A stretch of 64,000 nt of DNA from Bradyrhizobium betae. Its GTDB lineage: Bacteria > Pseudomonadota > Alphaproteobacteria > Rhizobiales > Xanthobacteraceae. Both the position numbers and the translations under genes were made by a program. The stretch is taken from contig NZ_CP044543.1 in the NCBI RefSeq assembly GCF_008932115.1, forward strand, positions 434,001 to 498,000. Direction: 5' to 3'. Each line of letters opens with the position of its first letter. The first letter of the stretch is position 1. Under the pieces are notes generated by a model, which saw only the letters and a program-made list of their open reading frames with translations, was not told the origin of the DNA and did no database searches. Below, in pieces: positions 29,788 through 38,652 of this stretch.

Positions 29788-30507
29788 TCACAAGCGCGTC
29801 GTCACGTTCACCAGCCAGTCGGGCATGGCGGCCGTCAGGGAGGCTTCGACAATCTTGTCGAGGCCCGTAAGCACGAAGAGTCCGATGCCGAAGAAGGCAG
29901 CTCCCATCAGCGGCTTTCCGATGCGCGATGCGCGCGCCATCCAGTCCCTCCGCGCCAAGATCGCCTGGCGAGAGCCGTAGGCGAGCAGGAGGATCGGCGT
30001 CGCCGCCCCCAGCGCGAAAGCCGACATGGTGGCGGCAGCCTTGCCGAGATCGTCGCCCTGAGCCGCCAGACCGATGGCCGCGCCGAGCGTCGGCCCAGAG
30101 CACGGCGACCAGATCACGCCGAGTACGGCGCCTAGAGCGAACTGCCCTAGGATGCCGGACGGTTGAAGCCGATCGAGCAAGACCTGGCCTTTGCCGGCCA
30201 CCGGAGAAGCCATGGAAGCCACCCTGCCCTGCAGCGCGGGCACCAGCAGAACGACGCCAGCCGCACCCATGAGAGCCGCGATGGCGAGCCGTAGCGTCCC
30301 GGGGTCTATGCCGACGCTGAAGCCGAACGCAGCAATCACGATTCCGACCCCGGCGAAGGACGCCGCCAAGCCCGCGGCGAGTGCCACCGGACCCCAGAGA
30401 TGCCGTTCGAGCGCGCCAAACAGCACGATCGGGAGGATCGGAAGCACGCATGGCGACAATGTCGACAGCGCGCCGGCGGCATAGCCGAGCGCGAGATTTG
30501 CAGACAT
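29788..30507 (-). CDS. CcdA/DsbD-type thiol-disulfide transmembrane protein
   Basis: The 239-residue protein has six membrane helices and the two reactive cysteines of CcdA/DsbD, LSPCVLPILP near residue 20 and WSPCSGPTLG in the second half. It moves reducing equivalents from cytoplasmic thioredoxin to periplasmic thiol proteins. It starts one base after the secreted thioredoxin gene and precedes the NPC-repeat peptide, suggesting that all three act in one periplasmic thiol pathway. Confidence 0.88.
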   Translation of the reverse strand: MSANLALGYAAGALSTLSPCVLPILPIVLFGALERHLWGPVALAAGLAASFAGVGIVIAAFGFSVGIDPGTLRLAIAALMGAAGVVLLVPALQGRVASMASPVAGKGQVLLDRLQPSGILGQFALGAVLGVIWSPCSGPTLGAAIGLAAQGDDLGKAAATMSAFALGAATPILLLAYGSRQAILARRDWMARASRIGKPLMGAAFFGIGLFVLTGLDKIVEASLTAAMPDWLVNVTTRL

Positions 30508-30508
30508 C

Positions 30509-30886
30509 TCAGAACGCCTTCGCCACCAGCGCGCGCAGCGGCGCGGGATCGGTCTCGCCGGTCGACCGCGCGACTTCCTTCGATCCCTTGAACACGATCA
30601 GGGTGCTCTGATACTGCACGCGGAACTGCTTCAGGACGTCCTTGGCCGTATCGAAGTCGACTTCGTAGACGACGAGGTCGGGACGCTCTTTCTCGATCGC
30701 CTGAACGATGGGCCGCTGCTGCTTGCAGGTCGGGCACCACGGCGCGGAGACGTCGACGAGAATGGACTTGCCTGCCGCCTGAGAAGCCTGAAAGGCCTTG
30801 GCGTCGTAAGGCTGGCCCGCCCACGCAACGGATGCCAACGAAAGGAGCCCCGTGGCCAGTGCCGCCCTGAAGATGTTCGCGAACAT
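30509..30886 (-). CDS. Exported thioredoxin-fold protein
   Basis: The product is about 125 residues, with a signal peptide (MFANIFRAALATGLLSLASV, cut near VAWA) and thioredoxin motif PWCPTCKQQ. It is probably a periplasmic reductase or metallochaperone-like thioredoxin fed by the adjacent CcdA. ATG 30886 has GGGGAAG upstream; ATG 30901 is the longer alternative. First gene after promoter P2. Confidence 0.85.
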   Translation of the reverse strand: MFANIFRAALATGLLSLASVAWAGQPYDAKAFQASQAAGKSILVDVSAPWCPTCKQQRPIVQAIEKERPDLVVYEVDFDTAKDVLKQFRVQYQSTLIVFKGSKEVARSTGETDPAPLRALVAKAF

Positions 30887-30934
30887 GATTGTCTTCCCCA
30901 TGTTGGAAGTTGCTGTTCCGTCCCGCCGTTCAGG

Positions 30935-30959
30935 TTCGTCCCTGCGAGCGAAAGGTTAC
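30935..30959 (-). promoter_or_regulatory. SigF-type promoter P2 (thioredoxin-ccdA-NPC operon)
   Basis: On the minus strand GTAACC (30959-30954) is followed after exactly 15 bases by CGAA (30938-30935) in the context ACGAACC. The element before bufA has the same spacing. It lies about 35-50 bases upstream of the thioredoxin start codons. Confidence 0.78.
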
Positions 30960-31042
30960 GTCGCGATAAAAAAAGATCGTTCGTGCTCTCCCAAGCGTCT
31001 CGAACTAGTGGTGGGCGAGGGCAGCACTCGAAAGGACAAAGA

Positions 31043-31627
31043 ATGACTGATCTCGTTCCTCTCTTTCCCCGCCAACCGGCTCCGCCGTTGCGTGTCGATC
31101 TCGCAGGCGGCAACCAGTTCGATCTTGCGTCAGAGAAGCCGACGAACTTCACCCTCATCGTCTTCTACCGCGGCCTCCACTGTCCGATCTGCAAGGGTCA
31201 ACTCAAGGACCTCGAATCCAAGCTCGACGACTTCGAGAAGCGTGGCGTCTCGGTGGTGGCAATATCGACGGACACGAAGGAGCGTGCCGAGCAGACCATG
31301 CAGACCTGGGGGCTGTCGCGGCTTCGCCTCGGCTACGGTCTGGGTCTTGCCGCGGCCCGCCACTGGGGGCTCTACGTTTCCTCGGGACACGGAAAGACGT
31401 CCGCTGGCGTCGAGGAGCCGGCGTTGTTTTCTGAGCCTGCGCTCTACCTGTTGCGTCGGGACGGCACCCTGTATTTCGGCAGCGTGCAGACGATGCCGTT
31501 CGCGCGCCCGCACCTTGGAGATATCCTGACGGCCATCGACTTCGTGGTGAAGAGCGGCTACCCGGCGCGCGGTGAGATTACGGAGTTGTCACAGGATGAT
31601 GAGCGCCAACGGCAGCAGGTATCTTAA
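31043..31627 (+). CDS. Peroxiredoxin-like (AhpC/TSA) protein
   Basis: The 194-residue cytoplasmic protein has the AhpC/TSA fold with FYRGLHCPICKGQLKDLE, giving a CPIC motif at the peroxidatic position, and the usual second half (SEPALYLLRRDGTLYFGSVQ). It probably reduces peroxides or thiols. I chose ATG 31043, preceded by AAAGGA, rather than the longer frame. Divergent from the SigF-type thioredoxin operon. Confidence 0.85.
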   Translation: MTDLVPLFPRQPAPPLRVDLAGGNQFDLASEKPTNFTLIVFYRGLHCPICKGQLKDLESKLDDFEKRGVSVVAISTDTKERAEQTMQTWGLSRLRLGYGLGLAAARHWGLYVSSGHGKTSAGVEEPALFSEPALYLLRRDGTLYFGSVQTMPFARPHLGDILTAIDFVVKSGYPARGEITELSQDDERQRQQVS

Positions 31628-31760
31628 GCGGCAGGACACGGGCGCTTTCCGTGAGATCGAGTTAGCGCCCGTTCGCGCGATCGTCAACGCAGAGTGACCT
31701 ACTGACAATCGAGCGCATTGTTGACCACCGCGTTCTCGGATACGGCGCAGACGACGACCG

Positions 31761-32386
31761 TCAGCTCTTGCTCAGATACCCGATCAGATCGTCCGCTGCG
31801 GGAGACGACCAATCGGCATCACCAGGCATGTAGCCGACGACCGATCCCGAACTTGAGATCGCGTACGTTATCGGCATTCCGTAAAGCGAGAACGGCGCGT
31901 TCTTAGCGTTGTCGCGGTTCGAGTGCGCTACGTAGCCGTTGGGATCAAGAAAGATCGGAAGCGCCTTCAGATCAAGCAGCTTGACGAAGCGGACGACCGC
32001 GTCGCGGGGCCCTTATCTTCCGAAACGGCCGCAACATGAACCGTGTCCCGCCAGCGGCCGCGATACAGTCTGTCGAGCGCGGGTAACTCCATCCGGCAGG
32101 CCGCGCACCACGAAGCCCAGAAATTCAAAAGGATCGGCTTGCCTCGCAGCGAGGCGAGATCGGTCGTTCCCCCTTCGAGACGGAAGAGCCGGAGAGGCGC
32201 CAACGCCTCCCGCGGGCGCAGGATCGTGAATTGGTAGCGTCCGGATTCGAAGTTTGGAACATCGTCGTCCGCAGCGGCGCCCGCCAACGGCGAGACCACC
32301 GCAGCCGCTGTACCAACGAGAGCCTGCAGTACGATGTCACGGCGCGAAGCGAGCTTCGCCCGGTCCGGACGTCCGTCAGCGTCCAT
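31761..32386 (-). pseudogene. TlpA-like exported thioredoxin, frameshifted
   Basis: The N-terminal part has a twin-arginine-like signal (SRRDIVLQALVGTAAAVVSP) and FWASWCAACRMELPALD. After SEDKG the frame runs into unrelated residues. Reading one base back from the GGG run at 32010-32012 restores RDAVVRFVKLLDLKALPIFLD and GMPITYAISSSGSVVGYMPG to a stop at 31761. One G missing from a GGGG run explains the break. It is downstream of the 113-residue gene by 2 bases and shares its SigF-type promoter. Confidence 0.8.
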
Positions 32387-32388
32387 CG

Positions 32389-32730
32389 TCAAGCGATCTC
32401 CTCGACCAAGAGCGCCGGCGACGAACGAGGAACCGCGGGCCGAAAGGCGATGAACGGCAACAGTGGATTGGGCAACCAGTACATCCATCCGATGAAGGGC
32501 TCTCCCCTATCATCGGGAAGTCGCAGGTCGAGCCAAACGTACAGGAACTTGTAGATGCAAAGACCCGGAACCCAGTTCGGCTTGAGCCGCGAAGTCTTCA
32601 CATATTTTCGGCGGATGTAGAGATTGCCCTCGAAGGGAGTTATGCCGAGAAACCCAATCGGCCCTTCGGCGATCACCTCTCCGCTCGACCGGTGCGTGAT
32701 CCGGACGGACGTCTGCTTCTTGGATGGCAT
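32389..32730 (-). CDS. Hypothetical protein under SigF-type promoter
   Basis: The 113-residue basic, aromatic-rich protein begins SKKQTSVRITHRSSGEVIAE after the initiating Met. It contains VPGLCIYKFLYVWLDLRLP and PFIGWMYWLPNPLLPF, with no clear signal peptide. I do not recognise a family. ATG 32730 has AAGGAG upstream, and the promoter at 32753-32777 is only about 22 bases away. It is coupled to the TlpA-like gene. Confidence 0.65.
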   Translation of the reverse strand: MPSKKQTSVRITHRSSGEVIAEGPIGFLGITPFEGNLYIRRKYVKTSRLKPNWVPGLCIYKFLYVWLDLRLPDDRGEPFIGWMYWLPNPLLPFIAFRPAVPRSSPALLVEEIA

Positions 32731-32752
32731 GGCCGCTCTCCTTGTTCCGCAG

Positions 32753-32777
32753 TTCGTTGCATACCTTGAAAGGTTAC
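32753..32777 (-). promoter_or_regulatory. SigF-type promoter P3
   Basis: On the minus strand GTAACC (32777-32772) is followed after 15 bases by CGAA (32756-32753), context ACGAACT. The predicted transcript begins very near the ribosome site of the gene starting at 32730, leaving a short leader. Confidence 0.8.
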
Positions 32778-32822
32778 GGAACTTGCGACCGACAAGAACG
32801 GCCGAAACGCGAGGCCGCGCGC

Positions 32823-33242
32823 CTACCCGCGAAAAAGTGTTTCGATCAGCGGACAATCCGACCGCGTATCGTCCGCGCACTGCGCCACTACGTCCCTCAG
32901 AACCCGCTCCATCCGCCTTAGATCGGCGATCTTCGCTCGCACGTCATTGAGGTGAGCGACGGCAACTGCGCTCGCTTCGGCACATGGCCGATCGCGCTCG
33001 TCTACGAGGCGAAGGAGTTCTCGGATTTCATCGAGCGGAAATCCGAGTTGGCGCGCCCGCAGCACGAAACGGAGGCGACGTTCGTGCGTCGCATCGTAGG
33101 TGCGATAGCCGCCTGCCGTCCGTGGCGGTGCTGGCAACAGTCCGACCTTCTCATAATAACGTACGGTCTCCAGGTTGGAGCCCGTTCGTCGTGCAAGCTC
33201 GGCCCGCTGGAGACCCTTCACCACAGCGTGACTGCGCACCAT
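32823..33242 (-). CDS. merR: MerR-type mercury-responsive regulator
   Basis: From ATG 33242 the protein is 139 residues. It has an N-terminal winged helix (LARRTGSNLETVRYYEKVGL and GGYRTYDATHERRLRFV), a dimerisation helix, and cysteines at 87, 122 and 130. The spacing is close to the three Hg(II)-binding cysteines of MerR. It is divergent from the mer genes with a dyad operator between. A longer start at 33308 would run into the operator region. Confidence 0.88.
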   Translation of the reverse strand: MVRSHAVVKGLQRAELARRTGSNLETVRYYEKVGLLPAPPRTAGGYRTYDATHERRLRFVLRARQLGFPLDEIRELLRLVDERDRPCAEASAVAVAHLNDVRAKIADLRRMERVLRDVVAQCADDTRSDCPLIETLFRG

Positions 33243-33253
33243 TCCAACTTCCC

Positions 33254-33285
33254 TTGACCCTGTAGCCGCTACAGACCGCACATTA
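33254..33285 (+). promoter_or_regulatory. mer promoter/operator
   Basis: TTGACC (33254-33259) is a good -35. It is followed directly by the perfect dyad CTGTAG-CCG-CTACAG (33260-33274), and a weak -10 lies about 19-20 bases downstream of the -35. An operator inside an over-long spacer is the hallmark of MerR-activated promoters. It drives the merT'-'merP and merA genes and lies next to the merR start. Confidence 0.75.
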
Positions 33286-33323
33286 CGCCGTGCTTCGGAT
33301 TTGGACAAGGAGGCGAAGCGGAG

Positions 33324-33641
33324 ATGGACGCATCACGATCAGGGACGGCAAGCGTTGCGCCGACGACGGCAGAGAACGAAGGCGGTGGGCAGAAACGGCA
33401 GCGCTTGGTCGCCGCGGGCAGCATCCTCGGGGCGCTTCACATTCGCGTCGACAACATGTACTGCGCCGCGTGCCCTCATATCGTGAAGTCGTCCATGGCG
33501 GCCGTGCCCGGCGTCTCGACTGTAACCGTTTCCTTTACGGCCAAGACTGCAACGGTGACTTTCGACGACGCGAAGGCAACGACGGATACCATCGCGGCCG
33601 CGAGCATGAACGCAGGCTACCCGGCGCAGGCGAAGCAATAA
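33324..33641 (+). pseudogene. merT'-'merP deletion fusion
   Basis: The first 38 residues end in QRLVAAGSILGAL, which looks like the N-terminus of an alphaproteobacterial MerT just before its first cysteine pair. The rest, from HIRVDNMYCAACPHIVK, is the MerP heavy-metal domain with Cys47 and Cys50 and continues to TVTFDDAKA and AGYPAQ. All MerT membrane helices and the MerP signal peptide are missing, yet the frame is open for 105 residues. It would make a cytoplasmic metal-binding protein without transport ability. Confidence 0.7.
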
Positions 33642-33769
33642 GGCGGTTGAAGCCAACGTTTCGCTCTGACGCGCTTCGGCACGACCAGCGCTCACCTGCC
33701 GAGCCACCGCGAGTCTCCGCACCACAACGGTCGCTGACCGATTGCTAAACACGACGAGGGCGTGAAGCC

Positions 33770-35272
33770 ATGAACGATTGCTGCGGCTCTTCCATTCCGG
33801 TCGGCGAATTTGGACCGCCCGCGTCTGCGAGCGGCGCACTAGCCGCAAACCGGCCGGTGAAACGCGACCTTCGCAATTCAGGCTACGACCTCGTCGTGAT
33901 CGGAGCTGGCTCGGCCGGATACTCGGCTTCCATCACCGCCGCCGAACAGGGTGCCCGCGTGGCGCTCATCGGCAGCGGCACCATCGGCGGTACCTGCGTC
34001 AACATCGGATGCGTCCCTTCGAAGACTCTGATCCGCGCGGCAGAGACTCTGCACAGCGCTCAGTCGGCATCGCGCTTCGCCGGCATCGCTGCCGAGGCGC
34101 GCATCATCGATTGGCGCCGAACAGTGCGCCAGAAGGACGCGCTGGTTTCCATGCTGCGTCAGGCCAAGTATGTCGACCTGCTCCCGGCCTACGACGGCAT
34201 CGCCTATCGCGATGGGCCGGCACGCCTCGTCGACGGCGGCGTCGAGGTAAACGGCACGCGGATCCCCAGCGACAGGGTCATCATCGCCACAGGTGCCCGA
34301 CCGGCCGTGCCCGCCATCCCAGGCATCGAGGCCGTGCCTTATCTTACAAGCACCACGGCGCTCGAGATGGAGGAACTGCCGGCGTCGCTCGTCGTCATCG
34401 GCGGGGGTTACATCGGCGCAGAACTCGCCCAGATGTTCGCCCGCTGCGGCGTCAAGGTGACGCTCGTCTGCCGGTCCCGCCTCGTTCCCGAGGCCGAGCC
34501 CGAAGTCGGCTCGGCACTTACGCGATATCTCCACGACGAAGGGGTCACCATAGAGAGCGGGGTCGTCTATCGCTCCATCCGCAAGACCGACGACCGCGTG
34601 TCGCTCGTCGTCACCCGCGGGGGTCGAGACTTCGCGATCGGCGCCGATCAAGTGCTGGTCTGCACTGGCCGTAGCCCGAACATCGAAGGCCTTGGGCTCC
34701 CCCAGCACGGCATCGCCGTGTCACCGAAGGGTGGTATCGTGGTCGACGATCATTTGCAGACGACCAAAGCCGGCGTTTATGCGGCCGGTGACGTGATCGG
34801 GCGCGACCAGTTCGTCTACATGGCCGCCTACGGCGCCAAGCTCGCCGCCAAGAACGCGCTCAATGGCGACAGCTTGCGCTACGACAACAGCGCCATGCCG
34901 GCCGTCGTGTTCACCGACCCACAAGTCGCGAGCGTCGGCCTTACCGAGGCCGCAGCGAGGGCCGCTGGACATCTGGTTCGCGTCTCGACGATCGGTCTCG
35001 ACAAGGTGCCGCGCGCCCTCGCCGCGCGCGACATTCGCGGCCTCATCAAGCTTGTGGCCGACTCCGGTAGCGGTCGGCTGCTCGGCGCCCACATCCTCGC
35101 TCCGGAAGGTGCTGACAGCATTCAGACCGCGGCGCTCGCGATCCGGCATGGCCTTACGGTCGACGATCTCGCGGACACGATCTTTCCGTACCTCACGACG
35201 GTCGAGGGACTGAAGCTTGCTGCGCTGGCTTTCGGGAAGGACGTCGCCAAGCTTTCCTGCTGCGCTGGTTGA
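33770..35272 (+). CDS. merA: Mercuric reductase MerA
   Basis: The 500-residue flavoprotein has the FAD motif VIGAGSAGYSASITAAEQGA, the redox pair GGTCVNIGCVPSK (Cys76, Cys81), an NAD(P)H motif VIGGGYIGAELAQMF and the C-terminal vicinal cysteines SCCAG (497-498) that deliver Hg(II). It lacks the N-terminal NmerA heavy-metal domain; the start instead reads NDCCGSS. It reduces Hg(II) to Hg(0) with NADPH. It lies 128 bases after the fusion gene, in the mer operon. Confidence 0.92.
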   Translation: MNDCCGSSIPVGEFGPPASASGALAANRPVKRDLRNSGYDLVVIGAGSAGYSASITAAEQGARVALIGSGTIGGTCVNIGCVPSKTLIRAAETLHSAQSASRFAGIAAEARIIDWRRTVRQKDALVSMLRQAKYVDLLPAYDGIAYRDGPARLVDGGVEVNGTRIPSDRVIIATGARPAVPAIPGIEAVPYLTSTTALEMEELPASLVVIGGGYIGAELAQMFARCGVKVTLVCRSRLVPEAEPEVGSALTRYLHDEGVTIESGVVYRSIRKTDDRVSLVVTRGGRDFAIGADQVLVCTGRSPNIEGLGLPQHGIAVSPKGGIVVDDHLQTTKAGVYAAGDVIGRDQFVYMAAYGAKLAAKNALNGDSLRYDNSAMPAVVFTDPQVASVGLTEAAARAAGHLVRVSTIGLDKVPRALAARDIRGLIKLVADSGSGRLLGAHILAPEGADSIQTAALAIRHGLTVDDLADTIFPYLTTVEGLKLAALAFGKDVAKLSCCAG

Positions 35273-35455
35273 TCCCCGAAGCACAGCCTCTGTCGTCGGC
35301 AAAGACGACCGAGACAGGGTTCGTCCTGAGGACGCAATTTCTGTCGGGGTCTAAGTACGATCGTCCTAAGACACGTCTATACCGACATGACGGTAGGAGT
35401 GCCGGCCGTACCCCGCGCGGTCGTGGTATCTGAGTAAGGAATTTGTCTGTGGTTG

Positions 35456-35481
35456 GTAACCTTGCCGCCCGTCGGAACGAA
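35456..35481 (+). promoter_or_regulatory. SigF-type promoter P4
   Basis: GTAACC (35456-35461) is followed after 16 bases by CGAA (35478-35481), context ACGAACT. It points at the secreted protein beginning at 35535. This is the only plus-strand member of the set, with the published N16 spacing. Confidence 0.78.
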
Positions 35482-35534
35482 CTGCCGTTCGGAGCCTAGC
35501 GCTCTCACCACCAACTCAACGGGCAAATAATTCA

Positions 35535-36197
35535 ATGAAACAAGAATTCAATCGACGTATCGTCGTCCTGGCGGCCGCCGGCGGATTGCTCCTCACCTCC
35601 TTCGAGACCGGATTCGCGGCCTCACCGATAAAGCCAGCATTCGTCACGCACGCCGCCTTCTTCTCGGCGGAGACGAAACAGCCGAAGACGCTCGATCCGC
35701 AGGTCTTCGTCGAGGATGCCTCCGCTCCGGAAGCCACTGGTCCGCAAGGCATCAAGCACGTCGCCGGCGTACGGCCGCCGTTCATCGACCAGGATCCCAA
35801 GACGTCGAAATTATTCAACGCGGAGCACAAGCCCCTCGGCTTCGATCTTCAGTCATGGCTGGCAGCCACCGGCACCGTCACCATCACGGAGAAGGACGGC
35901 AAGGCGACTCTGGAGGCGACCTTTAAGAACCTGCAGCCAAACGCGAGCTATAGCCTCTTTGAGAACCACTTCGACACGAAACCGATCAGCTTCACGCCGA
36001 TGGACGGCGCCGGGAAGACGAACAGCTTCACCGCGAAGGCCGACGGTACCGCCAGCATCGTTGTGACGTTGCCTAGCATTCCGACCCACGACAACGCAGT
36101 ACTCGTCATCTACAACAGCGGCGGACAACCGCACGGAATGGAGCGCGGCCGCATCGGGGTCGATGCTCATCATCAGATCATAGCCCGGCCCGAGTGA
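35535..36197 (+). CDS. Secreted protein of unknown function, likely SigF-regulated
   Basis: The 220-residue protein has a signal peptide (RRIVVLAAAGGLLLTSFETG, cut near GFAAS). The mature protein is rich in beta-type sequence (TGTVTITEKDGKATLEATF, NASYSLFENHF, DGTASIVVTLPS, AVLVIYNSGGQPHG) and has several His residues. The last two-thirds resemble an Ig-like or cupredoxin-like sandwich by eye, without Cys. I do not recognise a family. It follows promoter P4 by 53 bases. Confidence 0.7.
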   Translation: MKQEFNRRIVVLAAAGGLLLTSFETGFAASPIKPAFVTHAAFFSAETKQPKTLDPQVFVEDASAPEATGPQGIKHVAGVRPPFIDQDPKTSKLFNAEHKPLGFDLQSWLAATGTVTITEKDGKATLEATFKNLQPNASYSLFENHFDTKPISFTPMDGAGKTNSFTAKADGTASIVVTLPSIPTHDNAVLVIYNSGGQPHGMERGRIGVDAHHQIIARPE

Positions 36198-36714
36198 AAC
36201 TTGGGTTCGCGAGGTCGCAGCGCAAGGGTTAGGGGACCAACTTTGCCCCGATTAACGGACCAACTTATAGGGGACCAACTTTACCCGTGGCTGCAACGGG
36301 TGCCGTCGGCCCTCGCTCCAGTGCGGCTTTACCCGGATCACGACTGGCTGTTTTTCATTTTGGACGTTTTGAATGTGCAGCCGCTCGCTGTCGCAGCGCC
36401 GCTCGAACGCTGCGATCGTCTCGATCAGGCGCGTATTGGAGACTTCAAACGGCGGATGGTGCGTGCCGTCGCAGGACGACGTCTGCCAGCCTCGGCGGAC
36501 TGATCGTCCAGATCCGCCTGAACAGAAGCTCGCTCGGGATGAAATCGATGCCGCGAGACGTCAACTCAAGATCCACCTCGAAAAGCTCATCGCAATCGTG
36601 AGGGAGCGATACATCGAAGTCGACATCGACAAGACGAATCTCGTCTTCGCGAAAGCTTATGCTTCTATTTTGGAGTCGGTTCGGAAAGACGAATAGGCGC
36701 GAGCGAACCCGAAT
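36198..36714. other. Gap with repeat remnants and possible coding fragment
   Basis: The 5' part holds three GGACCAACTT copies (listed separately). Toward the 3' end, frame 36373-36696 closes with a plausible helical segment (DEIDAARRQLKIHLEKLIAI, VDIDKTNLVFAKAYASIL), about 50 residues. It may be the tail of a lost gene. No start with a ribosome site was found. Confidence 0.4.
36230..36282 (+). repeat. Direct repeats TAGGGGACCAACTTT, possible insertion-element ends
   Basis: TAGGGGACCAACTTT occurs at 36230-36244 and again at 36268-36282, with a shorter GGACCAACTT copy at 36257-36266 between them. Tandem short repeats of this kind resemble transposase-binding sites at the end of an insertion sequence, but no transposase gene remains nearby. 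Confidence 0.5.
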
Positions 36715-38029
36715 CTAGCGTCTTTTTTGCCTATTGAGCGCGAATCCGAACGACAATACAGCGATCATGACGATCTGAGCGGCGACGGTCTGCACTGTCG
36801 GAAAGAAACCGACAAGCGAAAGGCGCGGCACCGCGTGCAGCGGGGAGATGCCGACGATGCCCGCTTCCTGCAGCGCGGAGATTCCCTTTCCTGCCAGCAC
36901 GACGGTGAGGACCGCCATGAGCCAAGAGCTGTAGATGAAGAACTTGCCGATCGGCAGCCGACTGCTGTAGCGCAGCATCGCCCATGCCATGACCGTCAGT
37001 GCGATGCAGGCACTGAGCGCGCCGGCGAGAATCGCGCCGCCGTTCCCTTGATGCCAGAGCGCGGCGTAGAACAAGATGGTCTCGAACACCTCCCGATAGA
37101 CGACGACGAATGCGAGGGCGAACAGAAACCAGGCCGACCCGCCGGACAGCGCCCTGGACATCCTCTCGCGGATATACCGTTGCCACTGATCCGCCTGCGC
37201 CTTGCCGTGCATCCAGATGCCGACCGACAGTAGCACCACCGCGGCGAAGACCGATCCGAACCCTTCGGTCAGTTCGCGGCTGGCTCCGCTGATGCCGATC
37301 ATCCAGGTCGCGACGACCCATGTCAGGAAGCCCGCGAGGAGAGCGCCGATCCAGCCGGCGTGAACGTAAGGCATGACCTCCATTCGCTCGGCCTTGCAAA
37401 GAAAGGCGATCATCGCGACCACGATAAGGAGCGCTTCGAGACCCTCGCGCAACAGGATCGTCGCTGCCCCAAGGAATGTCGAAAGTGCACTCGTCGCATC
37501 CGGAGATAGCGCAGCTTGCGCGTCGTCGAGCATACCGTCCAGAACCTGAACCCGCTTCGACAGCGCGTCGGCGGTCTCGCCCTGGACAGCCGCGCGATAC
37601 TCGCCCATCAGCCCTTCGATCCGCTCCATCAGGGTGCGGTCGCTCGCGATCAGCGCGGGTTCGATCGGCTCAAAGCCGTCCAAGTAGGCGGACAACGCCA
37701 GTTCGCCGGCGCGTTTGCGGTCGCCTGCCCGGACAGCGTCGATGCTCTCGGTCAAGCGTGCGCGGACCAGCGACAGCGACCCATCCTGCTGCGCGACGGC
37801 CTCCGGATGGCGGCGCAGGTACGCCATGACAGCATCAGCCTTGCCTTGTCCAATCCTGGCGGCGAGCGCGGCGGGCGTCGTCCTGACCAGTGCCTTCAGA
37901 TCGGGAAGAAAACGGTGAAGCGATATGTCCTGCTTCCAAAGGCGTTCGCCTTCTGCTGCGTCGGCCTCCGGAAAGGCAAACTGTCCGGCGTAGAAGGCCA
38001 GTGCCCAGCGCTCATCGGCCGGCAGCCCC
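36715..38029 (-). CDS. FTR1 iron permease half of a split cytochrome c-FTR1 protein
   Basis: The frame is open from about 38029 and reads LPADERWALAFYAGQFAFPE, then a helical domain, then the FTR1 membrane region with REGLEALLIVVAMIAF and REVFETILFYAALW, the glutamate motifs that carry iron. It should form one protein with the cytochrome encoded upstream, but a 1-base shift at the C-run 38026-38030 separates them. The first usable ATG (37827) would give a 370-residue permease. Such fusions import Fe(II) with coupled oxidation. Confidence 0.82.
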
Positions 38030-38621
38030 CGAAGGTTGCCATCGCCGTTCCGTCCAGTCCCTGCGTAATGACCTGATAGAGCCCGAAGATGCTGCGCTGA
38101 CGAGCACGATCGGCAGCCGTGAAGGCGATGGGAGGTGTATCCAGCTTGGCCGCCTCCGGGCCGTGGCCGTCCCCCGCTTGTCCGTGGCAGGTCGCACAGT
38201 TCTGGCCGAAGGACGCGGAGCCGCGCGCGAGGTCGGGAGCTTTCGCCGGCGCGAGCGGCACGGGATAGGCCGCCAGGAGGGCGGCCGCCAAGCGGTGCGC
38301 GATCTCCGCAACCTGTTCCGGCTCGGCCTTGTCGGCGATCGCGCGCTTCAGCCTGTCAGCCTCCCCCAGGATCACCCCCTTCTCGGGCTTCGCCGGAAGC
38401 CCACGCAGCTTTTCGGCGACCGTGGCGGCGAACTCGTTCTGTTCGGCGTATTCCGAGGGGCTCGACACATGTCCGTGCGCGACCGCACCCGCGTAGTCGA
38501 CTGCGATGTAGTCGAGGAGGCGCCAAGTGGTCTCGACATCGCCAGTTTCGGCCTTGGCCGGCCCCTGGAGCACAACAGCGAACACGACAAACAATACGAA
38601 GCGCAGCGGTCTGGCTCTCAC
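37896..38621 (-). CDS. Cytochrome c half of a split cytochrome c-FTR1 protein
   Basis: The protein starts with a signal peptide (LRFVLFVVFAVVLQGPAKAE). It has a helical domain and the heme-binding CATCHG near residue 155, and the family match continues to LDGTAMATFGG. There the frame shifts: a run of five G (minus strand, 38030-38026) where six would continue in frame to LPADERWALAF. The last 40 residues are therefore out of frame. A weak SigF-like promoter lies upstream at 38653-38677. Confidence 0.8.
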   Translation of the reverse strand: MRARPLRFVLFVVFAVVLQGPAKAETGDVETTWRLLDYIAVDYAGAVAHGHVSSPSEYAEQNEFAATVAEKLRGLPAKPEKGVILGEADRLKRAIADKAEPEQVAEIAHRLAAALLAAYPVPLAPAKAPDLARGSASFGQNCATCHGQAGDGHGPEAAKLDTPPIAFTAADRARQRSIFGLYQVITQGLDGTAMATFGGCRPMSAGHWPSTPDSLPFRRPTQQKANAFGSRTYRFTVFFPI

Positions 38622-38652
38622 GACGGTGCCTGCTGAAATGACGGGACTGAAG

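Noticed and set aside
32389..32880. Longer start (163 residues) for the SigF-linked hypothetical protein
   Set aside because: The extra N-terminus would be translated from DNA containing the SigF-type promoter; ATG 32730 has a proper ribosome site.
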